Positions 47,232 to 60,700 of a stretch of DNA of 64,000 bases are shown piece after piece (position 1 is the stretch's first letter; each line of letters opens with the position of its first letter). Location of the stretch: contig OX365948.1 in assembly GCA_947247005.1 (NCBI GenBank), positions 58,255,401 to 58,319,400 of the forward strand, in the 5' to 3' direction. The notes under the pieces are model-generated. The model worked only from the letters and a program-made list of their open reading frames with translations, searched no databases and was not told the DNA's origin. The DNA is from Spisula solida (Eukaryota; Mollusca; Bivalvia; Venerida; Mactridae). The position numbers and the translations under genes are program-made.

Positions 47232-48552
47232 TAGGGCCAAAACAAATTAAGTAGGTGGTTCTAGTAACACGACCGACCCTAACTTTTTGGCCCAAACCCT
47301 TAACATTTTATTGCAAAAAAATAAATATTTCTTGTGGAATCGGCGAATTTCATGAACAATCTGAAAACTGTATATACGAGGGATGATCCATATATAACGA
47401 TAAAATGCTTATAACTTTGCTATAACGTGTTATTTTCTAACAATATTTTATGTGGTGGCTAATACATATATTAGACGAAAACATATGAAATATTTTTGAT
47501 AAATATCGAACAATAAATTGTTTGGAACATGTTTGCCGACCTATGTAACAGATAGGCGGGGCAACGTCATTTTTTTCATATTTAACGTCATTCAGAATTT
47601 AACTATGATCTTTTTAATGATCACATTCCCTAGGTCCTGTATTAATGTTTTTAAAAAGTCAGATTATCCTCCTTCAATATGTATACGTCTTCGCCAATGC
47701 GATACCAATTTGAAAAAGACGCACGATTGTCAACCTTTGGAATTTTGTTCAGACAATCCAATATGTTCGTGCTTAGTTCTGACGTCGACGTCACGTTGCG
47801 CTTACGTTGCGTTAGATCACTAGTCTTTTTCAAGTAAATTTTATTGTGTTATTATGTACACAAATTGAAGCTTTTGACGAAATTATTACTAAATAGCATG
47901 CACACTTTCATTATAACTTGTTTTCTTCAAAACTAAATATTTTAATGATAATCGTTTGTCGGCCGTTATTTTTGCTATCATGGAACGATAAAACGTGCGT
48001 TATGTAACGAATGGCAACACAACCCGTGTCTGACGTCACCATCAGTACGGCGAGTCTTAAGTGACCCCAAAAACAAATTTTCATCACATTGCTATTGCTT
48101 ACATGAAAACTGTGACGGTTTGAATTTGCGCGAAAACGGTGAAAAATCTACAAAATGCCCCGCCTAGGCGTATCAAGGGTTACCTTAGCAACCATAGATT
48201 TTAGCATGATGTCGCTGTAATAATGGAAATTCAGGGAAACATTGCTAATGTATGTTATTATTTCCAGCTGAAGTTTGGGTAAAATCTAAAGTATCATAAG
48301 AAAATTATAAGCATTTTCTCGTTATATATGGATCATCCCTCATATACGGCATTTAGTGGTTCCAATATCAACTTTTACAGATGTATTATTCTCACGTATC
48401 AACATTCTTCCATGGCTTTCGCCATTACCTGCTCGGGTCGGAAAAATAAAATAATTTTAAAAATTAAAATGTTTTTCCAACCGACCAACCCTAATTTTTT
48501 TCAGCATGTTACTAGAACCACATAATATTATATATAATTTGTTTTGGCCTAA
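47232..48552. mobile_element. Terminal-inverted-repeat element (outer of a nested pair)
   Basis: The left end TAGGGCCAAAACAAATTA, then GTGGTTCTAGTAACACGACC, is mirrored at the right by TGTTACTAGAACCACA and TAATTTGTTTTGGCCTAA. The outer arms total about 70-80 bp with a few differences. The interior from 47378 to 48341 is another element. The outer element itself is therefore short (about 350 bp) and non-autonomous. Confidence 0.75.
47378..48341. mobile_element. Inner DNA-transposon-like element with TIRs and ATATAC target duplication
   Basis: Begins GAGGGATGATCCATATATAA and ends with its reverse complement GTTATATATGGATCATCCCT plus C. The inverted repeat extends to about 45 bp through AAATGCTTATAA. 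The flanks 47372-47377 and 48342-48347 are both ATATAC, a likely target-site duplication. The interior is comparatively CpG-rich. The open frame of about 100 codons inside has no recognised transposase motif. Confidence 0.75.
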
Positions 48553-48704
48553 TGACAATCTACAAGGTTTACAAATTGTGCATAATAATCCAATTACATC
48601 CCTTTATGCATTCAGTGACTGTTACGCTTATAACTAAGAAACAATTTAACACAAGCAAACCACTGAACATTTACATAGAAGGTATGCTACAAATAAATGC
48701 ACAA

Positions 48705-51700
48705 TCATTTCTTTGCCAACTTTTGTATCTTTTTTATGTCTTTAGATTTGTCATCATTGGTTTTTATCCAGAAATTAGCAATCCATTTTTCTCCAGTTAA
48801 GACGGGACATCCCCCGTGCAGAGTGAACTCGTCCACATTTCCCATCCAACCCGTCTGCTCATCTATAAAATGGTTGTACCAGATGATAGCCTTTCCCTTC
48901 TCAGCAGATACATGAAGTTTAGCATCTTCACATTTCTTGTATAAATGTTGATCCCGTTCTAAATGGGAATTCTGCAAAACAAATACCAAAGATAAAGCAA
49001 GAGTTGAAGACTGTATTTTCAAAATGAGAGTATTTAAGTTGCGCTTTGCCCATAGCAACAGCTTAATCTTATTTTATTCAACCTGTACCATGACCACAAA
49101 TAAACATAGAAAATAATTTCCAGAATATTGTAATACATGAAACTAGAAGGATTTTTGACATAAAATGTAAGTTTTCCACAAAAGGTCATAACTCTAGCAA
49201 TATTCATGTGATCTACAATTCCTCACTAGGCTTGATACCAAGTATTCAAGTGAAGTTTCATGGAAATTGTTGCAACAGTTAGGTAGAACAGGCACAGACA
49301 AACTTTGTGACATCCAGCACAGCAACAGTTAGGTAGAACAGGCACATACAAACTTTGTGACATTCAGCACAGCAACAGTTAGGGAGAACAGGCACAGACA
49401 AACTTTGTGACATTCAGCACAGCAACAGTTAGGTAGAACAGGCACAGACAAACTTTGTGACATCCAGCACAGCAACAGTTAGGTAGAACAGGCACAGACA
49501 AACTTTGTGACATCCAGCACAGCAACAGTTAGGGAGAACAGGCACAGACAAACTTTGTGACATCCAGCACAGCAACAGTTAGGTAAAACAGGCACAGACA
49601 AACTTTGTGACATCCAGCACAGCAACAGTTAGGTAGAACAGGCACAGACAAACTTTGTGACATCCAGCACAGCAACAGTTAGGTAGAACAGGCACAGACA
49701 AACTTTGTGACATTCAGCACAGCAACAGTTAGGTAGAACAGGCACAGACAAACTTTGTGACATCCAGCACAGCAACAGTTAGGTAGAACAGGCACAGACA
49801 AACTTTGTGACATTCAGCACAGCAACAGTTAGGTAGAACAGGCACAGACAAACTTTGTGACATCCAGCACAGCAACAGTTAGGTAGAACAGGCACAGACA
49901 AACTTTGTGACATTCAGCACAGCAACAGTTAGGTAGAACAGGCACAGACAAACTTTGTGACATTCAGCACAGCAACAGTTAGGTAGAACAGGCACAGACA
50001 AACTTTGTGACATCCAGCACAGCAACAGTTAGGTAGAACAGGCACAGACAAACTTTGTGACATCCAGCACAGCAACAGTTAGGTAGAACAGGCACAGACA
50101 AACTTTGTGACATTCAGCACAGCAACAGTTAGGTAGAACAGGCACAGACAAACTTTGTGACATCCAGCACAGCAACAGTTAGGGAGAACAGGCACAGACA
50201 AACTTTGTGACATCCAGCACAGCAACAGTTAGGGAGAACAGGCACAGACAAACTTTGTGACATCCAGCACAGCAACAGTTATGGAGAACAGGCACAGACA
50301 AACTTTGTGACATCCAGCACAGCAACAGTTAGGTAGAACAGGCACAGACAAACTTTGTGACATCCAGCACAGCAACAGTTAGGGAGAACAGGCACAGACA
50401 AACTTTGTGACATCCAGCACAGCAACAGTTAGGGAGAACAGGCACAGACAAACTTTGTGACATCCAGCACAGCAACAGTTAGGTAGAACAGGCACAGACA
50501 AACTTTGTGACATTCAGCACAGCAACAGTTAGGGAGAACAGGCACAGACAAACTTTGTGACATCCAGCACAGCAACAGTTAGGTAGAACAGGCACAGACA
50601 AACTTTGTGACATCCAGCACAGCAACAGTTAGGGAGAACAGGCACAGACAAACTTTGTGACATCCAGCACAGCAACAGTTAGGGAGAACAGGCACAGACA
50701 AACTTTGTGACATCCAGCACAGCACAGCAACAGTTAGGGAGAACAGACACAGACAAACTTTGTGACATCCAGCACAGCAACAGTTAGGTAAAACAGGCAC
50801 AGACAAACTTTGTGACATCCAGCACAGCAACAGTTAGGTAGAACAGACACAGACAAACTTTGTGACATCCAGCACAGCAACAGTTAGGTAGAACAGACAC
50901 AGACAAACTTTGTGACATCCAGCACAGCAACAGTTAGGTAGAACAGGCACAGACAAACTTTGTGACATTCAGCACAGCAACAGTTAGGTAGAACAGGCAC
51001 AGACAAACTTTGTGACATCCAGCACAGCAACAGTTAGGTAGAACAGGCACAGACAAACTTTGTGACATCCAGCACAGCAACAGTTAGGGAGAACAGACAC
51101 AGACAAACTTTGTGACATCCAGCACAGCAACAGTTAGGGAGAACAGGCACAGACAAACTTTGTGACATCCAGCACAGCAACAGTTAGGTAGAACAGGCAC
51201 AGACAAACTTTGTGACATCCAGCACAGCAACAGTTAGGGAGAACAGACACAGACAAACTTTGTGACATCCAGCACAGCAACAGTTAGGGAGAACAGGCAC
51301 AGACAAACTTTGTGACATCCAGCACAGCAACAGTTAGGTAGAACAGACACAGACAAACTTTGTGACATCCAGCACAGCAACAGTTAGGTAGAACAGGCAC
51401 AGACAAACTTTGTGACATCCAGCACAGCAACAGTTAGGTAGAACAGGCACAGACAAACTTTGTGACATCCAGCACAGCAACAGTTAGGTAGAACAGGCAC
51501 AGACAAACTTTGTGACATCCAGCACAGCAACAGTTAGGTAGAACAGGCACAGACAAACTTTGTGACATCCAGCACAGCAACAGTTAGGTAGAACAGGCAC
51601 AGACAAACTTTGTGACATCCAGCACAGCAACAGTTAGGTAGAACAGGCACAGACAAACTTTGAGACATCCAGCACATACTATATATCCCCCCTATAGTAT

Positions 51701-54700
51701 GTGAGGGAATGTTTTGCTAGAATACGGTGTTTTAATCAAAGGACATCCTACGAAGCTGGCTTCCTGGAAAACCCTGTACGTATAACTTCAAATAATATTA
51801 AATGTTCCTGTATGATCAAGGCTGATATTATTTTTGAAGATAAAACATGCAACACAACAAATGCTCAGTATAAACATGTTCACATTACAATGAGAGAGAA
51901 ACAAGACTTAGTGTGCATGTTTTCTCATACAGTTAACAGTTACAGTCTGTGTTAAAGACAAAAGAAAAGATAAAAAGTAGCTTTACAGAGCATGGAGTAT
52001 TGAAAAGATCTGTACGGGGCATGTAAATAAGTAGAGAAAAGAAGTATTTGACTCTAAACAGTCGGTATATACCAATTAGCAGACCGGTTATAACTAAATT
52101 ACTCACTTTTAAACAATGAATTTCAACAGAACAGGTGATAGCATAGGAATCCTACCGTATGATTGATCCCGTCTTTGTTAGCATGAGGGAATGCAGTCTC
52201 TCCACCCGATTCTACATCATTCAGGTAAAACAACACTGTCATATACCTGTACACATAGACAACATTCAGGTAAAACAACACTGTCATATACCTGTACACA
52301 TATAGACAACATTTCATTCAGGTAAAACAACACTGTCATATACCTGTACACATATAGACAACATTCAGGTAAAACAACACTGTCATACACCTGTACACAT
52401 ATAGACAACATTTCATTCAGGTAAAACAACACTGTCATATACCTGTACACATATAGACAACATTTCATTCAGGTAAAACAACACTGTCATATACCTGTAC
52501 ACATATAGACAACATTCAGGTAAAACAACACTGTCATACACCTGTACACATATAGACAACATTTCATTCAGGTAAAACAACACTGTCATATACCTGTACA
52601 CATATAGACAACATTCAGGTAAAACAACACTGTTATACACCTGTACACATATAGACAACATTTCATTTAGGTAAAACAACACTGTCATATACCTGTACAC
52701 ATATAGACAACATTCAGGTAAAACAACACTGTCATACACCTGTACACATATAGACAACATTCAGGTAAAACAACACTGTTATACACCTGTACACATATAG
52801 ACAGCATTTCATTCAGGTAAAACAACACTGTCATACACCTGTACACATATAGACAACATTTCATTCAGGTAAAACAACACTGTCATATACCTGTACACAT
52901 ATAGACAACATTTCATTCAGGTAAAACAACACTGTTATATACCTGCACACATATAGACAACATTTCATTCAGGTAAAACAACACTGTCATATACCTGTAC
53001 ACATATAGACAACATTTCATTTAGGTAAAACAACACTGTCATACACCTGTACACATATAGACAACATTTCATTCAGGTAAAACAACACTGTCATATACCT
53101 GTACACATATAGACAACATTCAGGTAAAACAACACTGTTATATACCTGTACACATATAGACAACATTTCATTCAGGTAAAACAACACTGTCATATACCTG
53201 TACACATATAGACAACATTTCATTCAGGTAAAACAACACTGGATAAGGTATTTATTATAGAAATGTTTACCTGCAGATTCGACAGTTTGCATATCTTCCC
53301 CGGTCACAGCATTGTTGTTCCTTCCTGATGTGTGAAGAATCTAAATGAGCATTATAATGTCCCTTGATACCATAATTTACAACCTGCAATAGATGTATGT
53401 ACAATGTAGTTAGTGTCAAACAATCATAAGGCAAATAAACTATACATGTACCATTCTTCACCTGAATCAACTTTGCTGCCGTGGTCACAGAAATTAATGA
53501 ACATGCTCTTACAACTTTGCTGCCGTGGTCACAGAAATTAATGAACATGCTCTTACAACTTTGCTGCCGTGCTCACAGAAATTAATGAACATGCTTGTAC
53601 AACTTTGCTTCCTAGGTCACAGAAATGACTGAACATGCTTGTACAACTTTGCTTCCTAGGTCACAGAAATGACTGAACATGCTTGTACAACTTTGCTTCC
53701 TAGGTCACATAAATGACTGAACATGTTCTTATAACTATGCTGCCGTTATACATAAAGTATTTAATATTATTCTTACATCAAATCCGTTAACAAGAATGCT
53801 AGATGCTCCTAATCATTATGCTACAGGAAACATACAACCATGTTTATGAAAGACAAGAAAATTGATTGACCAGTATTACAGACTTTATAACCAGTTTATC
53901 TAACCTAACCAACTCTACTTTAAACTTGTATGTAACAGTGTATGTACAGTAGTACATGGTGTTAACTGTATTTCCTCAAACCGCTTGTCTATGTAGAAGA
54001 TAGTCTAAAAATAGACGAGATAAGACTCATCATAAGAGGTAGACTGGTACCTAGTAGTGTTGAAAATTCTACTTTAGACTTGAAGTCAAAAGCTAGACTA
54101 AGAAATTAGCCAATCAAGCAATGGTACTTGGTCATTTGCTCCTCTATCATGCATTTCAATAGTGCGGCAGGTAATATATGCTAGAACTTACCTGGAAATC
54201 ACTGAGTTGAATTAAACTCATAGGCAGCTTGACAACTTGTGACACCCTGTAAATTGATAACATGATAATAAAACTACCAGACAACTGACCTTTTTGACTG
54301 GGCTGCTTAGTGGAGCAGGTTATAGTGTAGTCCTATCCCTAATATTACCATAGTAGTACTGTAATTTACTGTAATATTGGAAACGGGAACCAGACTCAAA
54401 CCTGCTCCACAAAATTGCCCAGTGAAAAGGCCTAATGATTCTATCAAAAATGATTGTCTCCCTTGTACAAGTGTTTATACCCAGGAGTTTGTACCAGGCA
54501 GTAATTCTATCAAAAATGATTGTCTCCCTTGAACAAGTGTTTATACCCAGGAGTTTGTACCAGACAGTAATTCTATCAAACGTGATTGTCTCCCTTGTAC
54601 AAGTGTTTATACCCAGGAGTTTGTACCAGACAGTAATTCTATCAAACATGATTGTCTCCCTTGTACAAGTGTTTATACCCAGGAGTTTGTACCAGGCAGT

Positions 54701-57700
54701 AATTCTATCAAACATGATTGTCTCCCTTGTACAAGTGTTTATACCCAGGAGTTTGTATTAGACAGTAATTCTATCAAAAATGATTGTCTCCCTTGTACAC
54801 GTGTTTATACCCAGGAGTTTGTACCAGACAGTAATTCTATCAAACATGATTGTCTCCCTTGTACACGTTTTTATACCCAGGAGTTTGTACCAGGCAGTAA
54901 TTCTATCAAACATGATTGTCTCCCTTGTACAAGTTTTTATACCCAGGAGTTTGTACCAGACAGTAATTCTATCAAACAAGATTGTCTCCCGTGTACAAGT
55001 TTTTATACCCAGGAGTTTGTACCAGACAGTAATTCTATCAAACAAGATTGTCTCCCGTGTACAAGTTTTTATACCCAGGAGTTTGTACCAGACAGTAATT
55101 CTATCAAACATGATTGTCTCCCTTGTACAAGTTTTTATACCCAGGAGTTTGTACCGGGCAGTAATTCTACCAAACATGATTGTCTCCCTTGTACAAGTGT
55201 TTTACCCAGGAGTTTGTATCAGGCAGTAATTCTACCAAACATGATTGTCTCCCTTGTACAAGTGTTTATACCCAGGAGTTTGTACCAGACAGTAATTCTA
55301 TAAAACATGATTGTCTCCCTTGTACAAGTGTTTTACCCAGGAGTTTAACCTTTTTCTCCATAGACAAGTGATTAGAGCCTAGTCAGAATCTGAATATTTA
55401 TCTACATAATTATGATACAGGTTATTTAAAATTTGAACATCTACATCAGACACAACAAACACATTATCAAGACACACTTAATTGTTAATTGTCCGGTAAT
55501 CCTGTATGTGTACCAGGTCAGCAAACAGTCTCTGTGGCAACTTGATAACACACAACAATACCTGAGAGAACAACTGCCTGGTTTATTTTGACATATTACT
55601 AAGGTTCAGACAGGTTATAATGTTATAATTCCTTACATCAATCTGTGTTCAAACTGAAATAATACAGACAGAGAAATGGCACAAACTATCCAACCTTTGT
55701 TGTACTTGTTTGAAGACAGTATCGGACGATTGGTCGGGATACAACCACGCTTGCTTGCTAAATCGAGAATGTTTCTCTGGATTTTCTGTCACATATTCCT
55801 TTAAATAACTTGCCAAGGCTTTAGGGGACAACCTTTTCATCTCTTCTTGTGTGATTATCTCTGTTAGAAATATATGTATACAATAATCGAGTGTATTATT
55901 AATTACCAATATGATCAGATATGGACTGGTAGTTAACCCGGGCCGGCCCATACCAGACTGGGCACCAGTTGGTTGATCAGACAGGGACAGGTATTAAGCC
56001 CGGCCCATACCAGACTGGGCACCAGTTGGTTGATCAGACAGGGACAGGTATTTAGCCCGGCCCATACCAGACTGGGCACCTGTTGGTTGATCAGACAGGG
56101 ACAGGTATTTAGCCCGGCCCATACCAGACTGGGCACCTGTTGGTTGATCAGACAGGGACAGGTATTTAGCCCGGCCCATACCAGACTGGGCACCAGTTGG
56201 TTGATCAGACAGGGACAGGTATTAAGCCCGGCCCATACCAGACTGGGCACCAGTTGGTTGATCAGACAGGGACAGGTATTTAGCCCGGCCCATACCAGAC
56301 TTGGCACCTGTTGGTTGATCAGACAGGGACAGGTATTTAGCCCGGCCCATACCAGACTGGGCACCTGTTGGTTGATCAGACAGGGACAGGTATATAGCCC
56401 GGCTCATACCAGACTGGGCACCTGTTGGTTGATGAGACATGTTGGTTGATGAGACAAGGACAGGTATTTAGCCCGGCCCATACCAGACTGGGCACCTGTT
56501 GGTTGATGAGACAAGGACAGGTATTAAGCCCGGCCCATACCAGACTGGGCACCTGTTGGTTGATGAGACATGGACCGGTATTTAGCCCGGCCCATACCAG
56601 ACTGGGCACCTGTTGGTTGATCAGACAGGGACATGTATTTAGCCCGGCCCATACCAGACTGGGCACCAGTTGGTTGATCAGACAGGGACAGGTATTTAGC
56701 CCGGCCCATACCAGACTGGGCACCTGTTGGTTGATAAGACAGGGACATGTATTTAGCCCGGCCCATACCAGACAGGGCACCTGTTGGTTGATGAGACAGG
56801 GACAGGAATTTAGCCCGGCCCATACCAGACTGGGCACCTGTTGGTTGATGAGACAGGGACAGGAATTTAGCCCGGCCCATACCAGACTTGGTACCTGTTG
56901 AATGAAAATGGCATTGACATTTAAAGCTTTTTGCATAAATAAAAAAAAAATTGTAATATAAGCAGAAGCTACCATTTTTCAGTAATCATATAACAGGCTG
57001 TTTCAATTACATAATAAAAATCCCACAACCTGATCTTGGTTTGCATGATATACAAAGTACTTTAATATATTGTAGTAATGTTTGTTTGCATTCAACTGAG
57101 ACAGTTGTAAGTGCATGATCATTCTACTTTTCTGTACCAGATTTGCCAATGACCCTCGACTTCGAGGAAAGAGACAGTCGTATAATTAGAAATCTCAAAT
57201 AGGCTCCTTGGTTATTTTGCTGCATTGTTAAATTACAACTACTGTAAATAGTCTTAAGCTGCCGAAAAATTAACAATCTGAAAATAATTCCAATAAACAT
57301 AGAAGACAATAAAAGCAAAACCAAATACAATAACAAAATAAAGTTTTGACCTGAGCAAATAAATAATACAAAGAAAGTTAATATAAAGTAAAGACAGAAA
57401 TAAATGGTTAGTAATTATAAATTGTTAGTAATTATAAATGGTTAGTAAATATAACTCACTGTCATTATTAGTATCAATTTTCAGCATTTTATACCTGGAA
57501 AAGGAAATAGTTTAAACTGAAGAGGGGATCATGCAAACATAAATCTACCGGTTACATATACAATATACTAGAACACAGCAAATGACTGGAGTATGTATGG
57601 TTCATGCAGAACTTGCCTAAACTATTTAAGTACATTTCAAGTACCGGTACATTTCTCCTATTTTCAAGGACTAAAAGTTGGGTTCTTCAGGGCAAAAACA

Positions 57701-60700
57701 ATAAATGTACTGTTTACGGATGTTTCAAGTGTGATGATTTTATATTGACTTATTGATATTTAAACAAATGAGATTTCTTGTTCTGTTTGAACATGTGCCT
57801 TGCACAAAAAACTGAAATAATTTACATTTTCTGTTAAACATGTGTGTTATAATGTGTCCATTCTTAAAACAAGTATTTGTTGGTAGTTGCATGATTTTTT
57901 TATTAATAAATTATTGATGAAAAGAAGGTCAGTGTTAAATAAAATGGTCTTTTTTGCAAAGGGTTTCTCAGAGCACCCTGGCTTTAGAAGGCAAAATCCT
58001 CATATCAGACAAATAACAAGACTGCGTTCAATAAACGCTTATGCCCCCTGTGGAAGCCTTGTCCATAAATAAGTCTAAGTCCAAAATTAGGTCAAGGTGA
58101 AGGTCAAAATGGGGTTAGGTGATACAGGCGTGTGGAGAGTGTTCATACACAACATCCATGCAAGTATGAAAGCTTTGTAGCAAGCCATATTAATGCTAGA
58201 AGAAACGGTCAATTTGGGTTAACCAGGACGGACGGACGAACGGACGGACGAACAGACGGACAGGTGAATCACTATATGCCTCCCCATCTATCGATAGGGG
58301 GGCATAAAAACAATACTATAGTCCAGGATAATGTGATATTTACAAACATGAATCGGTTCGGTCAACTGTGGCAAAATTGGCTTTACCGAGAAAACAATAT
58401 AAAGTACACATGCTAAGCTTTTATCTCCAAGGGTATGGAATCAACCAGAAAGCAGTATTCTGTTTTTCCCAATGTTCCTTAACCAATTAACTGAAAGGAA
58501 GCAAAGAATCTAAATAGAAACCTAAGTATCTTCATTATACTGAAATAATCTAAATAGGAACCTTAATATCTACATTCAACCCAAAGAACCAAATAGGAAC
58601 CTTAGTATCTTCATTAAAACCAAATAATCTAAATAGGAACCTTAGTATATGTATCTTCATTAAAACCAAATAATCTAAATAGGAATCTAAGTACATGTAT
58701 CTGCATTAAACCCAAAGAACTAAATAGGTACCTTAGCATCTTCATTTCACCCAAAGAATCTCAACCGAAACACAAAAGGTGATATACTCACATTTCTATG
58801 ACATCCTCATCTTCTAAGTAAATGTCAAAACTATTCTCTATAGTTAACTTCATCTGCAAGAAATACATATAAATACATCATATACACTATATCTACATTT
58901 CCTAACAGTTTTGACCAGTATACTCAAATACTTCAATGTTCAAATTCATAGTCTGGAAAGTCTAACTCATAGGAATATGGACACTTTCAATCAAATAAAA
59001 GTTTTGGTTCCAAAAACTCCTTCGTTTAATTTTGACAATTCAGAGACTAGACAACCAGAACATAAAATTTATGTGGCCTAAAGGACATTATCATAAACTA
59101 ATTACACTGTATACCAAAGTATCAAAATGATTATCGTCATGTTAGTCAGCAATGTATGTATTTATGCTTGTTTTGTTAGATGGCCCCAAGGGAGATAAGC
59201 CCTAGGCATAATGGGTTATCATCTGTAAATAAAGTTATTATTATTATTATCATTTATATTATCATTAGTATTAATCATTGAGTAGTCTCTCATCACTCAG
59301 CCAACTAGGTTACATAACATAAAACATAGAAGATCTATACCTCAGCCAGATTTAATTGTCTATCACTGTTTAAGTCCATCAGACTGATGCCTTGTTGTGA
59401 GGATTGTTTCTCTGTATGACTCGTCTTCATACCAATCTTCTTGGCAACCTTGATGAAATGCTCACATTCTTCATCAGACAGGAAGTCTTGTATTTCTGAA
59501 ATAAGAGCATTGTTGGCCCTTAATTGCTCACCAGAATACTCGCAATTTTGGCACCCTAGCCGTAGTGTTATACGGATACCTGAAACAAATGCTTTACCAC
59601 ACACAATGGTAACAATAGATGTTTGCATATTGTATGACAAGCATGCCCCTATGAAGGCAGCCAAATAGTTATAAACTTTAAAAGTCAAAATACTCATTGC
59701 ACAGTGGTCAAGTGGTTATTGCTCTTGACTACAGATGGAGAGGTCCCTGGTTCGAATCTCCCCCAGGGCACTTGGTCATTTCTGAAACGCTTTCCAGTTT
59801 TTTCCACCCAACTAGAGACAAACTCAGATATAGTGTTGCATGAATCAGTGCTTTACACTGGGAAAGTTAAAGAACCAAGAAATCTATTTGAAAAGAGGTA
59901 AGGTAGTGCATTCAGATTCCTTGTATCAAACTGGTTGATTTCTGTCTCTACCCTTGAAGTCAGAGGTCACTTGCCAAATAGGCAGGGACAAAACCAGATA
60001 ACCACGCTAAGGCTACCTCAGTCGAATGCAAACAAGCAAAATAGAAAAGTCATAAGAACATAGATCTCTAAATGATTAGGGATCATCTTCTGATGATGAA
60101 CAACCTCCCTATAAAGTTTGAACATCCAAGACCCAACCATTCTTGAGTTATTGATTGGAACCATTGGGTCTAGAATGTTGTTCATGTTAAATGTCACAGA
60201 ACCTTGACCTTTGACCTCCTGACCCCAAAGTCAATAGGGGACCCGGGTCATCCAATGAAGATGACCAACATCTCTATAAACTGACAAACATGTGCAAAGC
60301 AAGATATTCAATTGGAGGTTAATATTGAAAGTCTTAATTAAAACCTTGATTAAACTTGGTAACATACATATGAAATCTATCTATGAAAATGCAGAAGAAA
60401 CGAGAGGGCAGGAAACACTTACCAAATACTAACGGTTTAATGTTGAGAGTTTTCATCTGTAGCAACCGTCTATCATGAAGAACAACTGGAGTTACCTCAC
60501 CAAGCTGCAGAAATATTGTAATTACAAACAAATTACTAACAACAAGTACTTACCGAAAAACAAGTTACATTTTCTTATTGCATTTAAATATTTTGTCTTT
60601 CAATAATTATCTATCTGATTAAAAAAGTGCTAAACAATATGCAATCAAAATAAAATACTACCAAAAATGTCACTTTGCATGTTTAATGGTGACAATATCA

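Noticed and set aside
47518..47823. 101-codon frame inside the inner transposon as a transposase
   Set aside because: No DDE-type motif or known transposase segment is visible, and the element is too short to be autonomous.
49266..51675. CRISPR array (regular 50-bp repeats)
   Set aside because: Units are contiguous with no unique spacers, in an animal intron; a minisatellite.
52123..53223. Minus-strand frames of 60-115 codons (YMTVLFYLNEMLSICVQVY-like)
   Set aside because: They are read-through of the P4HTM exon 9 acceptor array. Only the last 28-nt exon segment plus the unique exon part fits the family.
54320..56975. Repetitive proteins (IVSLVQVFIPRSLYQ-like and WAGLNTCPCLINQ-like) on both strands
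   Set aside because: The 66-bp and 57-bp minisatellites have periods divisible by 3; they lie in P4HTM introns 5 and 6, whose flanking exons join in phase.
59700..59775. Functional tRNA gene on the plus strand
   Set aside because: A and B boxes are present, but the acceptor and T stems do not close; SINE head.
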